Shown: positions 1 through 10,024 of the stretch, in pieces
Layout: each line of letters starts with the position of its first letter
Position numbering within the stretch: the stretch's first letter is position 1
NCBI GenBank assembly: GCA_001632435.1
Contig: KV424004.1
Coordinates: 1 to 21,624, forward strand
DNA: 21,624 bases
Source: Calocera cornea HHB12733
Lineage: Eukaryota; Basidiomycota; Dacrymycetes; Dacrymycetales; Dacrymycetaceae
Direction: 5' to 3'
Program-made: the position numbers and the translations under genes
Notes under the pieces: model-generated
Told to the model about the DNA's origin: nothing
Databases searched by the model: none
The model's input: the letters and a program-made list of their open reading frames with translations, nothing else

Positions 1-75
1 CCGTGCCTCTGCCCCGTGCCCCGCGCCCCTCACCCTGCCTCATGCCCCTGCCCCGTGCTCCTGCCCTACACCCTC
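1..75. repeat. C-rich, low-complexity degenerate repeat at window edge
   Basis: The first 75 bases are built from variants of gtgcc-ctgcccc units, very rich in C and almost without A. Several overlapping open frames here come only from this composition and do not look like protein. The repeat is cut by the window edge, so its full size cannot be seen. From here to about 640 I recognise no gene; the stretch next to A1 is its 3' flank. Confidence 0.5.
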
Positions 76-649
76 AGAGCCCTACTCCTCCACGCCCAGA
101 ACAGGGCGTCAGAGCGTCAGAGCCCCAAAACGCCATGGAACGATTCTATTCCAGTTTCCGCTTATTCACTGCTTTGCACAGGATTCCCTTTACACTGTCA
201 GTGGTTTCTCTCAATCAAGCTATCACATGATCAGAAGTAGGAACGTCATGCGCAGAACGAGCAGAAGACTCTTCATTGAGCCATGACCGAACAACGGATA
301 CCGTCGCAGCTCGCGTTCATGTTCCGTATGCTGGTGATGAACGTGGAATGTCCCTCATCTCACAGCGCAGGTGAAAAGATCTCTAAGTCTTCTTCTTGGG
401 CGCAACATAGCCTGCAATACCGCGCACACAGTGGGCCGGGCCCATCTGCTCGCCGCCGTTGGGAGAGTCCGTATACCGCGCAATCTCACACTTGAACCTT
501 CAGGTGGGCTTCCAGCCGAAATTGGAACGGATCACCTGGATCCTGTTCAGGAGAACGCATTCTCGTGTCTGGGAAACCAGTCGACATTGTATCACTGTTC
601 CTTGCAATACTCCGAGGGGAAAGCGCACTCGTGGCCCCAATCGAACCCT

Positions 650-1558
650 TTACGCATCACCAGTCGGAGGCGGCACAGGCGGCAACAGCTCCGTATACTG
701 AATCGCCTGCAACACAAGTTCCCCTCCCAAGGTCGTGACCAGCACACTATGCGTCTTGTCGTTGTTAAGCTGCTGCGCGAAGAACAGCACCACCGCATCA
801 TGTCCTACAGTGTCGAACGTGCTGTATTCGAGCTGAGAAACACCGTCGAGAGTGACCATATAATCGCCACCCGAGGGGCCGACAGCACCGTATATCACCG
901 TGTGCACACCCTTGAAGCTGTAGGTGAGCGACGAGCCAGGAGAGGCGGTCGTGAACTGGGTGATGTTTGTTGAGAAGTATTCCTGTGTGGGACAGTGAGT
1001 GAGTGATTAGATCTCTAAGATCGGCTTACCTGGAAGACGACTTCTTCCTGCCATATGCCAGTAGTCTGCACTTGCGAGGCATTGATGTACGGATCGATCT
1101 GATCCCTGCGGAGGATCTCAGCAAATGGCTGTGATCCAACGCAAAATAAGCACTAACATTTCCCACGTCCCTTGGGTTTCATAAAACGCAGGGCCGGTAA
1201 ACACTGCTTGCTGCCCAGATTGGGGACAAAACAGAGCGAGCTCGACATGGTATTGCTCCAACGGCAGCTTATCGAACTTATGGTACAGGCTGGTGATGTT
1301 CTGCAGCTGGTCGTTGATCGTCACGTTGAAGTCACAGGGAGGGCTCTCTGAAGTTGCATTCAAGTACCCAGAGAGGGAGAATTCGGTTCCGTAGAAGTCG
1401 AACGAGACGGATGCCTTGGATGCCGAGGTCACGTACTGAACCGCGTCTTGGCCGGGGACTGGCTCGCTAACCCAGCCAGTCAGTGCGTTAGCTCCGACTG
1501 GAGGATCGTACGTCAGCAGCGGGGAGTTTGCGGCCACGACGGTGAGATAGCCAGACAT
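650..1558 (-). CDS. Family A protein, copy A1: two-lobe galactose-binding-like beta-sandwich protein
   Basis: Three exons on the minus strand: 1558-1158, 1105-1030 and 982-650 (stop TAA). The introns are 1157-1106 (GTTAGT...GCAG) and 1029-983 (GTAAGC...ACAG), giving 269 aa. The model is supported by A2 and A3, which share intron positions, phases and a 76-nt middle exon. The N-terminal half has the conserved start MS-x-Y, NSPLLTY, SVSFDFYG and CDFNVTIN; the C-terminal half has YSFKGVHT, GAVGPSGG, VTLDGV and QAIQYTEL. Each half resembles the galactose-binding-like beta-sandwich repeated in many basidiomycete surface proteins (inference from pattern). Unlike those, it has no visible signal peptide and no C-terminal membrane helix, although an N-glycosylation sequon (NVT) is kept. 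The ligand and location are unknown. Confidence 0.82.
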
Positions 1559-1652
1559 CTTGAGAATCGGTAATGGAGATTGTCGTTGGGAGGTGGTTGA
1601 GCAGAGCGAGTGCGGGCGACCGGGGCTGAAGAACTAGTAGCGTAGTCCACCC

Positions 1653-1664
1653 TCTATATATTTC
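1653..1664 (-). promoter_or_regulatory. Probable TATA box of A1
   Basis: On the minus strand the sequence reads AAATATATAG about 95-100 bp before the A1 start codon, in a suitable place for a core promoter. It is assigned by motif and position only. Confidence 0.4.
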
Positions 1665-2338
1665 CAACGGTGCAACGAAGTCGAGGGGTTCCATTGACAT
1701 CGGAATAGTTTCATTCAGCACTGTCCAGCCAGCCACGGGCGCACCGATTACGGCAAGTACATCTGTTCGTGTGGAGCGCTAGTCGCGAGGGATCAAAAGG
1801 CGATGGAGGCGAGAACGGCGGATCTGCCAGGTGGATCAAGTTAAGCCGATACTCCATCGCCGTCAGTTGCGCAATGCCAGTCAGCAACATGCAATGCCGT
1901 CGTCGGAAGGAGGAAAACACTGCTTTTGAACCGCACTGAGCGCTTGTAGCAGAGCAGAGTCACTTGCACGCAGGCCGATGATGCGGATGGTGCGGTACGT
2001 CGCGGGTTCGGAAGCGCCGTGCCCCGAGCGCGGCTATGTGCACGTGCACGTGCTCAAGCGGTCCACGCGGTTCTGCCCCTGTTCTCTGCGCCTCGCGCCT
2101 TATTTGGCTCAGGCGCACATGGACTACCACTAATTCTCGCCTCGTCTGTGACAAAGACACCTAGCTTGTCCGACCCACACGGCCTTCTTGCATCCAAGGA
2201 GATCAGCGGATTGCATATCGAGCGCATTAATGGTTCATATCGTACCGTCGGCTTGCGGAACTCGCATGGCGCCGACTGTGTACGGAGAAGGTCGTCGCAC
2301 GGGAGAAACACAGGATTCGACATTATCGGTCAAGTAAG
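1665..2338. other. Intergenic region upstream of A1 and downstream of A2, with tandem E-boxes
   Basis: No convincing gene. At 2041-2052 there are two abutting CACGTG palindromes, the core site of basic helix-loop-helix factors in fungi. They lie about 480 bp upstream of the A1 start and 290 bp beyond the A2 stop, so if they work they most likely act on A1. Open frames across this stretch lack family motifs and look like chance. Confidence 0.35.
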
Positions 2339-3253
2339 CTACGCATTGTTGGGGAGGGGAAACAGCTCAGTGTTCTGGATCGCCTGGATCTTCAACTCTC
2401 CGTCCAAGCTCACAATCTCCACCGTATGCGTTTGGTCATTATCGAGCCCCTGCAAGAGCCACAGGACGGTAGTATTGCCAACGACCGGATTGTACCCAGT
2501 AAGGGTCGGCTGCGGCACACCATCAATGGTGATGATGTAAGCACCGTTTTCTGGGCCAACAGCGCCGAACACGGTTGTGCGAACACCTTTGAAGCTGTAG
2601 GAGAGCTTCGCGCCATGGTGTGAGGAGGTGTACTCGGTGAGGTTTTTGTAGAAATATCCCTGGGAGACGCGTGAGTCGGCCTTGTAAACTTGTAGGATGG
2701 AAATGATGGTACTTGGAACACGACTTCTTCATGCCAGCGTCCCGCGGTGTGCACTTGAGATGCGTTCAAAAGCGTGTTGATGACATTCCTACCAGTAGTA
2801 AGGGTAACGTTAGTATGGTGGTTGTCCGTTGGATGAGAGGTTGTCGTACATGGGTTTGGAGCCTTGTGTTTCCTGGAAATCGACTCCCCAGAACTGTGCT
2901 TGCTGTCCCTCCTCGGGGCAGAAGAGCGCGAGCTCAACATGATACCAATCGACCGGCAAGTTGTACTGATGATAGATGTTGGTGACATTTTGCAGATCTC
3001 CATTGATCGTAACATTGAAATCGCAAGGCGGGGCACCACCGCCGTAGGGCCAGAGACCGGCGTTGAGGGAGAATTGGTCGCAGTACAGCCAGAACTCGAC
3101 TGAGGCCTGTGGGGCGGAGGTATAGTATTGAGGCTCGGTGTCGCTAACGACGAAGGGCTTGCTGATCCAGTTAGTGTGGATGTCTGATCCGAGGGTCGGG
3201 TGGTAGGTCAGGAGGGGAGAATTGGCCCACAGACTAGTAAGGTAGACGGACAT
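2339..3253 (-). CDS. Family A protein, copy A2: two-lobe galactose-binding-like beta-sandwich protein
   Basis: Three exons on the minus strand: 3253-2850, 2788-2713 and 2659-2339 (stop TAG). The introns are 2849-2789 (GTACGA...GTAG) and 2712-2660 (GTACCA...CCAG), giving 266 aa. The exon plan is 404-76-321 nt, the same as A3. Conserved blocks are MSVYLT, NSPLLTY, the VEFWLYCDQF strand, CDFNVTING, WYHVELALFCPEEGQQAQF, NASQVHT, EEVVFQ, LSYSFKGV, GAVGPENG, ITIDGVPQ and QNTELFPL. There is no signal peptide or membrane anchor. It appears to be the most diverged of the three in the loop after strand 3 (LWPYGGGAP), where A1 and A3 carry other short inserts. It lies head-to-head with B1, about 820 bp away, so the two could share a promoter region. 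Confidence 0.82.
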
Positions 3254-3316
3254 GCTGTAGAGAGCGATAGATCACGGGAGGAAAGTGAGGCATTTCTAAG
3301 ACGACTCTCGCAGGGG

Positions 3317-3330
3317 CTTTATAGCATTGG
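3317..3330 (-). promoter_or_regulatory. TATA box with adjacent CCAAT motif upstream of A2
   Basis: Read on the minus strand, CCAAT is followed three bases later by TATAAAG, about 65 bp before the A2 start codon. Spacing and order fit a fungal core promoter; CCAAT is the binding core of the HAP/NF-Y complex. Motif evidence only. Confidence 0.5.
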
Positions 3331-3460
3331 TCGGATACGACGTACGCAGGATGTACGTATTGAGCCAGAGAGCCGGGCCGGCGACATGTTGGTAGGCGTC
3401 AGAGCATCACCATTGGAGAGCTGTTCTCCTGCACTAGCGCAGAATACAGGCGACGACGAG

Positions 3461-3700
3461 CTACCAAAGGACGCCAAATCGGCACTGAAAATTTTCGTAG
3501 TTTCCAAGTGTTCGAGACCAGACAAGACGGTCTGCACGAGCTGCTCCCATAAATACCTCGAACAGATGGGATGGGACATGGTACCGAAGGTACGCCAAGT
3601 CGGTAGTGCAGTTATAGTGCTGTCCAAGCAATCGAGATTCAAGAGAAAGGTTGCGTCGAGCTGCAAGTAAATCGGACTGCCATTTCCAAACGGCGGAGAG
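3461..3700. repeat. Diverged 120-bp tandem duplication in the A2-B1 intergenic region
   Basis: Two copies start at 3461 and 3581, exactly 120 bp apart. Shared blocks in register include taccRaaggWacgccaaRtcgg, tccaag, tcgag, cgagctgc and taaat. On the minus strand one frame through both copies stays open, so this may be a relic of a coding repeat. No protein family is recognisable. The sequence lies between the A2 and B1 promoters. Confidence 0.5.
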
Positions 3701-3984
3701 AGAGGACAACGGATCCGTTGTGCGTTCGCATTCATTCCCCGCAAGCTACGGAACCGAAAAGAAGCACCCAGCACAGCCTCGGGCCGTGGGCCGGTTGGCC
3801 GAGCTGGGCGCATCAACGCGGCATCATCTCCTCTTTTGCCTCGCGCCTGAGGGTTTGTGACCAGCCAGGTTATGCCTCTTTATGGTAATCACACGCATGG
3901 TGCACCTCCGATATTTTGCGATCAGAAACTGGGTTGCGATATTGCCGCTCCGGTACTTACGGACCAGACCACCCATGGCCGGGG

Positions 3985-3991
3985 TATAAGT
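3985..3991 (+). promoter_or_regulatory. Probable TATA box of B1
   Basis: TATAAGT lies 90 bp before the B1 start codon. The B2 promoter has the same TATAAG core about 70 bp before its start, which supports the assignment. Confidence 0.5.
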
Positions 3992-4074
3992 AGCTCACGG
4001 CTCAACCGTTCTTTGGGCCACACAGTCTCGGTGGCTCCCTTTCACTTGACAGCTCCGTCATTTACAACCAAAGC

Positions 4075-4996
4075 ATGACTCCTTTCGCAATCGGTGTACT
4101 CCTCGCAAGTGCTGCTAGCGTGCTTGCCCAGTGTACATACACCGCGCTCCTTCCCGACTTCTACGGCAGCTCCGAAGTCGTCTACGTCGGCGACCGGCTG
4201 TTCGACGCCGATGGGGACTCCAGTTCCTGCATCGCCGAGAGCGGACTGATCACTGGCCAAGTGTACCTCTATCGGCCAGGCGTATGTATTCGATCAATTC
4301 CGCTATATATCAGCTGCTGAACCGCGCGCAGGACTTTTCCTTCGTTCCCCGCGTGGTTGGATATTGGAATGGGCTTAATTCGTCCGACCCCAACAATACC
4401 ATCTTCGCCCCTGATGTTTCTCCCAAAGGGTACGGCTACCGCGTCGTCATCGTTCCCGATCGCAACTCCCCCTCGCGCGAACCGCAGTACAGCAATACGT
4501 TCCCGATTGTCAGCCAAGCCTGGTTTGACGAGAGCTACGACCAGGTCTTCCTCTGGGAGCCGACCTCCGCGTACGACACTACCTCGTGGAGCTCGACAGG
4601 TCAGCAGCTGCTCGCCTTCCAGGACAACAATAACAAGTTTGCCGAATTCGATGTGCTGCTGTACAAGGCGAGCGACGTCACGTGGGGTCCGCTGCATCTA
4701 GCGCACGTCACCAGCGCGTCATGCCCCACCGGATCTTGCGCAGCGACAGAGTTCTACTTCGAGTACCCGGGCAAACTGCCTTTAGGCAGCGGATACCAGG
4801 TCGTGCTGCAGACGAGCGTGGATAACAAGGCGCAGGTCATCTCCGACTCGGGGTTGATTACTATTGTTGACTATCCTGTGACGACCAATACCTTGTGAGT
4901 CAGAACTCATGCTCACGGAGAAGGCTGCTGATGTATTTTAGCCCATTCACGTGGACGCCGATCAAGACGATTACCAACGAGCCCACTGGGAAGTAG
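4075..4996 (+). CDS. Family B protein, copy B1: small secreted protein
   Basis: Exons 4075-4281, 4332-4894 and 4942-4996 (stop TAG). The introns are GTATGT...GCAG and GTGAGT...TTAG, giving 274 aa. Residues 1-19 form a clear signal peptide (MTPFAIGVLLASAASVLAQ) ending near a cleavage site before Cys20. The mature part has a conserved VVYVGDRLF strand, ITGQVYLYRPG, GYWNGLN, YGYRVVIVPDR, SYDQVFLWEP, DVLLYKASDVTWGPLHLAHV, a CPTGSC pair, FYFEYPGKLPLGSGYQVVLQ and SGLITIVDYP. The last third resembles the Ig-like fold of Kre9/Knh1-type cell-wall proteins (a weak resemblance and an inference). There is no GPI signal or membrane anchor. It is probably extracellular; its function is unknown. Confidence 0.85.
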
Positions 4997-6440
4997 CTAT
5001 GCAATTCCGGACCGGTTCTCTTCAGAGACATTCACGGACTTTCCAACTATGTAAGTGGGACTGATAGACCCTTTGCGCCATGCGCTTATGCTATGTTATC
5101 TACTTAGTCGCTGTTGTACCACAAATGATCAATGAATGTTGAGCCTGGCCAGCTGCCTTAGAGCATCGTAGGCCTGTCAAGGCTATGCGTGAAGGTACGA
5201 TTACGACTTACCTCAAACGGGAAGCCAAGGCGAGACAGTCATCTCTCAAGCGAGCTCCAACGCGTGTTCGGGTAGGACAGCTTCGATCTGCTGCACCGGT
5301 TCAGTGGAAGGTGGCCGTTTTCTCCAGTCCTGTCTCCGCATAGCGTCGTTGAGTCCTTGCTCCCCGATGTCTCCTTCCGGGAGCAGCGGCCGTTCACCAT
5401 TCTCGACCTTTTGCGCAGCTTGATGCTGACCCTGATGATCGGCCGATGTCCTTCCTCATCAACTTGATCGCAACCTTTGCATTTCCCACCTAATCCATAT
5501 ATTCCTCAGCGAGCTTGGCTGGCTCGACCTTTGCTTCATGAATCAGAGGAGTGACGTCTAGCACGGCCAGCGGTTCAACGGCAACCTTCACAGGCGACAT
5601 GACCGAACCTGTTGGCAACGATGCTGGCTCTTCGCATCGCGTTGGTTGATCAGCGTTGGTGCTACCCCGAACGTGCGGTACCTCACAGACCACGAGACGA
5701 GATCAGGAATGCGCGATTGAGAGTACGGTTGTTGCATAAGTCTGTCATGGGGGGAAACGCACACCCCCTTGAAGCACGGCGATCGCGGTGCATATGTTTG
5801 ATCCCCCCGGGGTTAACCTTTCCGGCCGGCGGACGGTCACGGGTGTACCGCTGATAGTCGTGATGAGCGTTTTCCACGTAGATGTAGCATACTAAGCGGG
5901 CCTGCAGGAGATTCACCCGCGCGCATCAGGACAGTGATCTCCCAGCGGTCTCAGCAGTCCTCTTCTAATCACGCGCCCGCCGACATCATTAAATCACGCG
6001 TGATAAAAAGGGATCAAACAGGGCCCTTCTCGTAGTTAAGGCACTGGAATGTTATTGGACTTTCGGCACCGCAAGCCGCCGTGTGACCGGCGCCAGTCCG
6101 GGGACGGAAGAGGACCCCGCGTGAATGCACCGCCTCGCAAGTGATGCCTGCTACTCGCCTGCTACAATATTGCACCCTGCAGAATTTCAAGAAAGATTGC
6201 GCGAAGCATCGAGGGATTGGGTACTGCTGACATGAACCATCCCGGCTGGGGCGGAGATGGTACGTGCACCGTCGGGATGTTGGTTTGCATAAGAACACGT
6301 ACTTGGAGCGGCCATCTCGGCTCAGCTCGTTGCCCTTCCCATCGGTCCTGTCAGCACCGCGTTTCCCCGCTGCTGCTACTCTGCGAACCTGGGCTATACT
6401 GTCTTGCATCTCTACTTCAAGTTGTTCGTCCACCTGCATC
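4997..6440. other. Long intergenic stretch between B1 and A3
   Basis: No intact gene found. Short open frames on both strands at 5490-5916 and 6014-6457 overlap one another and lack recognisable motifs. The only suggestive content is a possible kinase remnant on the minus strand (described separately). The last 150 bp or so should hold the A3 promoter, but no clear TATA box is seen there. Confidence 0.4.
5246..5483 (-). pseudogene. Possible TKL kinase remnant
   Basis: On the minus strand, 5483-5440 reads NAKVAIKLMRKDIG, like the VAIK strand of subdomain II. At 5425-5246, in another frame, it reads NGERPLLPEGDIGEQGL followed by RRQDWRKRPPSTEPVQQI and a stop. The second piece matches the end of the nearby kinase domains, where G-x-R-P-x-x-P is followed by CW-x-x-D-x-x-x-RP-x-x-x-E. 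The whole catalytic core between them is missing and the frames differ. If the reading is right, this is a heavily deleted copy. Both pieces are short, so chance similarity is possible. Confidence 0.35.
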
Positions 6441-7343
6441 ATGTCTGAATACATCACCGACTTGTTCGCGAACTCTCCGCTGCTAACCTATACCCCGCCC
6501 GTTGGCTTCGACGCGTCCAAGGGCTGGGTGAACAAACCTTTCATCAATGAGGAGGTTCAATATATCACTTCGGCGCCCAAGGCATCCGTCTCATTCGACT
6601 TCTACGGCGACCAATTCGAGCTTTCGGGGTCGCTCACTCCACCGATCAGCGAGGGTGTTGCCCCTTGCGACTTCAACGTCACAATCAACGGCAAGCTCCA
6701 GCCTATCACCAGCTTCTATCACCCATACAACGGCCTGCCGCTGGACCAGTATCATGTCGTGCTCACCTTCTTCTGCCCTGATGCCGGCCAGCAAGCGGAT
6801 TTCGCCGGTCCAGCTTTCGTGGAGACGCAGGGAACAACCTTCATGTGCGCGTGCTCAGGGACGAGTGTCAATTAACACTAACCCTTTCCAGGAGCCAGAC
6901 AAACCCGTACTTGAATACATCCCAAATCCACACTTTTGGTCCGTGGAAGGAAGCACAGGTCTATCAGGTATAGTTGCTGTTCCTAGCGCGACAGCCGTAC
7001 GGGCTCTGAAGCTGTTCTGTAGGACTACTTCGCCATGACGTTCCCTCAATACACCACCTCCACCTTCGGGTCGACGCTCTCCTACAGCTTCAAGGGTGTT
7101 CACACGCAAATGTACGGTGCCGTCGGTCCCTCGGGCGGCGAATACGTTGTCACGCTCGACGGCGTCCCGCAGAAGGCACTCAGCTCGTACAACCATGTTG
7201 CGGGCAATGATGTCGTGCTCTGGTTCGCGCAGGAGCTGAACAACGACAAGACGCATACGGTGACGATCACGAACCTGGGAGGAAAGCTTGAGATTCAGGC
7301 GATCCAGTATACCGAACTCTTCCCTTATACTAGCGACAAATGA
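6441..7343 (+). CDS. Family A protein, copy A3: two-lobe galactose-binding-like beta-sandwich protein
   Basis: Exons 6441-6844, 6892-6967 and 7023-7343 (stop TGA). The introns are 6845-6891 (GTGCGC...CCAG) and 6968-7022 (GTATAG...GTAG), giving 266 aa. The ATG at 6441 is chosen because A1 and A2 begin with the same MS-x-Y motif; the frame is open further upstream but without similarity. Conserved blocks are NSPLLTYTPPVGF, ASVSFDFYGDQFELSG, CDFNVTING, QYHVVLTFFCPDAGQQADF, FVETQG, NTSQIHT, LSYSFKGVHTQMYGAVGPSGG, VTLDGVPQ and IQAIQYTELFP. As in A1 and A2, there is no signal peptide or membrane anchor, and the NVT sequon is retained. It is convergent with B2, with 379 bp between the stops. Confidence 0.84.
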
Positions 7344-7722
7344 TCCCTTTCACGCTCCTGGACGATTCCAACGGACTTGATACCCCGTGTCTCCATGCAT
7401 CTCTTTTCCATACAAGGACTTCCATACGCACGGATGTTGTAGCTTTCCTGCTTAATTTCTCGAACAGCCTTGTGGTGCAACATAGACTGTACGTTTTCGC
7501 CCCAGGACGCAGTTACCACGGGCATGAATTGGACATCCGTTAGTGAGCTATTGCAATGCAATAACCTTTGATTACCACTTTCCCAAGTAGATACGGTAAT
7601 AGCGAGGGATATCGCATGCGGAAACACTAAAAAGGGTTCGAGGTTCTCATATGCCCCGTCTCTGAATGAACATGAATAGACATTCCAGGGTGCGAAAGTA
7701 CGTATATGCGCCGCATACACGC
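7344..7722. other. Convergent intergenic region between A3 and B2
   Basis: Holds the 3' flanks of A3 and B2. I see no gene, repeat or RNA structure that can be supported. Confidence 0.4.
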
Positions 7723-8658
7723 TCACTTAGCAGTCGGCACGTTCGTGATTGTCTTGATCGGCGTCCAAGTGAACGGGCTGCATATCTCATCAGCACTCCC
7801 CTGCCCCTGCTGAGGAATAACACTCACAACGTATTCGTCGTCACAGGATAATCGACAATTTCGATCAGCCCCGAGACTGCAATAACCTCGGCTTTGTCCT
7901 TCGCCGTAGGCTGGAGGACCACCTGATAGCCTTCGCCCACCGGCAGCTTCCTGGAGTACTCGAAGTAGAACTCTGTCGTAGCGCACGATCCAGCCTCGGG
8001 CGCCTGAGGGCAGGATGCTCCCCGGACGTGTGCCAAATGCAAGGGTCCCCAAGTGACGTCGCTTGCCTTGTACAGCAGCACCTCGAATTCGTCAAACGCT
8101 CGGTTTGTATCGTCCCACGCGAGCAGCTGCTGCCCCGTGCTGCTCCACTTCGTATCGTCCCGCGCCGTCGTCGGCTCCCAGAGGAAGACCTGGTCGTAGC
8201 TCGCCTCAAACCAAGATTGGGAGACGACGGCGAAGGTGGTGCTGTATTGCGGGGTTCGGGCGGGGGAGTGCCGGTCGGGAATGATCACCACGCGGTAGCC
8301 GTACCCCAGGGGCGTGATAGAGGGGCAGGGGATGGAGTTGGTCGGGGAGGATGCGTTGAGGCCGTTCCAGTAGCCAACTTCGAGAGGGGTGAAGTTGCTG
8401 TCCTAGATGCATGTGGGTCAGCCGATCTCGGAAGCGAACAAGCAGGAGGCGCACGCCTGGGCGGTAGAGGTACACGGGGCCGGTGATGAGCTCCCTCGGC
8501 CTGCATTGGTTCGAGTTGATAACCGCGGCAAACAGGCGGTCGCCCACGTATACGACTTGGGAGGTGCCGTAGAAGTCGGGGATGATGTCGTTGCTGGTGC
8601 ACTGAGCGAGTGCAGCTACGACGAAGGCAGACAGGAAAGCGAGAGCTGCGAAGCGCAT
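7723..8658 (-). CDS. Family B protein, copy B2: small secreted protein
   Basis: Exons on the minus strand: 8658-8455, 8402-7828 and 7777-7723 (stop TGA). The introns are 8454-8403 (GTGCGC...CTAG) and 7827-7778 (GTGAGT...GCAG), giving 277 aa. The 55-nt last exon matches B1 exactly in length and phase. A signal peptide (residues 1-19, ending ALAQ before Cys20) precedes DFYGTSQVVYVGDRLF, ITGPVYLYRPG, NFTPLEVGYWNGLN, YGYRVVIIPDRHSP, SYDQVFLWEP, VLLYKASDVTWGPLHLAHV, FYFEYSRKLPVGEGYQVVLQ and FTWTPIKTITN. B2 differs from B1 in having an extra Cys in IPCPS and a longer spacer in CPQAPEAGSC. It is probably extracellular; its function is unknown. A broken duplicate with the same upstream region lies at 15.5-16.5 kb. 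Confidence 0.85.
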
Positions 8659-8955
8659 GGTATAGAGGAGCAGGCTGGGGGATGACCGAGGGCTAGCATC
8701 TGCCAGCTCAGCCTGATGTCGGTCACTTATACGTCTTCCATGTTGTCGATGCGCGTTTCCGACAGTGTCGGAGGGAGGATATCCATCCAGAGTCTGCCAT
8801 GGCCGACAATATGGGAGGCGGGAAGGTGAGCACGGGGCCGAGCAGAACAGGGAAGGGAAGATGGCCGCGGAAGACGCGCCAAGCGCGACGCGGGCTCATG
8901 ACGCGCGGTGGCAGTACGTAAACATTGGGGCTGTGCTGCAGCGAGCTTCTTTTGG
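7735..8955. repeat. Segmental duplication, intact copy (B2 gene plus upstream region)
   Basis: This block is repeated in the same orientation at about 15497-16505. Similarity covers the B2 coding region and continues through its promoter for about 300 bp. The upstream part includes the shared string gtcggagggaggatatccat and ends at cttcttttgg in both copies (8955 and 16505). The similarity stops abruptly there. Confidence 0.8.
8726..8731 (-). promoter_or_regulatory. Probable TATA box of B2
   Basis: TATAAG on the minus strand, about 70 bp before the B2 start codon. The position is kept in the duplicated copy near 16300, where it reads TATAAAC, and a like motif precedes B1. Confidence 0.5.
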
Positions 8956-10024
8956 TCATGGAAATGATGGGCGCCAGTTTATCCGGGAGACGATCCCTTC
9001 CGCGACGATAGTAATCGCCATGCAGCACTGTCATATAACGCTACATCCAAGTGCAGAACAACATGTAATGGATTTTATCCATGTCTGACTCTTGCGACCT
9101 CTTGCGGCCCATCCATCAGCTCACTGTGTTATAACAAGCGCCGGCCATTGCTCCTCTTCCGCTGGCAAACCTACAAGTGCATTCTGACCAGTTGAACAAG
9201 TTGTGCCGAGAGTTGTTCTGTTTCCGCGCCAACTTTCTGCTTCTTACACAAACTTTCTGCCTGGATGCCGGTTTTGAGGGGCTGTCAAGAAATGCTCGAG
9301 AAGTATCATCTGCATGCCAGCCAATGTGAGGGGATGAGCCCAGGGTACCAAAGGTCACTCTCCCATGTCCAAAGCGCTATACGTACTCGGGAACACAGAG
9401 GAAGGGGATTGGTGATTTCTGCTGCAAATTCTTACACTACTTACGACGTGTTTGGCTGTACAGAATTCCATACCATAGTGGTATCCTGTTGCTCACATGC
9501 GGTTTATAGCTTGGTGAGAGCGCAGGAATGTACTGCACATAGCTGTGAACGTCGCAGAATTTGGAGGATCCGCGTGATGTGGAATGGCTTCGGATAAGAT
9601 TTTGAGCATGAGTATGTCAGAGCCTTCCACGTCATGGACGGCTCAGCTTGTATAAACAACGCTGCACTGCATACCTTCATTTAGCCTCGGGAGTCGAGTT
9701 CCCCGTTCACTTTCCCGAGCGATCTAAGCCTTGCACACAATTGGGTACAAGATAAGAAATCCAATGATCAGGGTACAAGCGCAAGCTAGTAGAGAGCGTC
9801 TGTGACTGCTATATCGGAACGAGCGTCTGACCACCCTGTTTCCCGGAGTGGCTTCTTTCGCGAGATGATGCGCTGGCATGCACTATACAAGCAGAGCGCT
9901 GGATGGGAACTCATTCCCCCTACATCTCGCTTGAGGTCAACACACTCATACACGATGGACCTCAGGGCCACCGTCGCAGGGGTTTGCCGCACAGCGCCTG
10001 TCATGGACATCCCCAGTCAGGTAG
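8956..10024. other. Intergenic region upstream of the tandem kinase gene
   Basis: No gene with recognisable motifs. A good TATAAA at 9651-9656 could be the core promoter of the plus-strand kinase gene. In that case its first exon or exons would lie between about 9700 and 10025 and are not resolved here. An open frame near 9865-10020 ends at a plausible donor (CAG then GTAGAT), but I could not join it in frame to the kinase exon. Confidence 0.35.

Noticed and set aside
371..973. 200-codon plus-strand open frame over the A1 3' half
   Set aside because: It lies antisense to the well-supported third exon of A1 and shows no motif; a shadow of GC-rich coding sequence.
6264..6440. Upstream in-frame extension of A3 beginning at 6264
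   Set aside because: A1 and A2 both begin at the MS-x-Y motif matching 6441, and the extension has no counterpart in them.
7641..7665. ggttcga-like tRNA B-box near 7648
   Set aside because: The match breaks after seven bases and no cloverleaf or A-box can be drawn around it.
8028..8486. Plus-strand open frame of 152 codons opposite B2
   Set aside because: It is antisense to B2 exon 2 and shows only composition-driven runs of charged residues and Gly.
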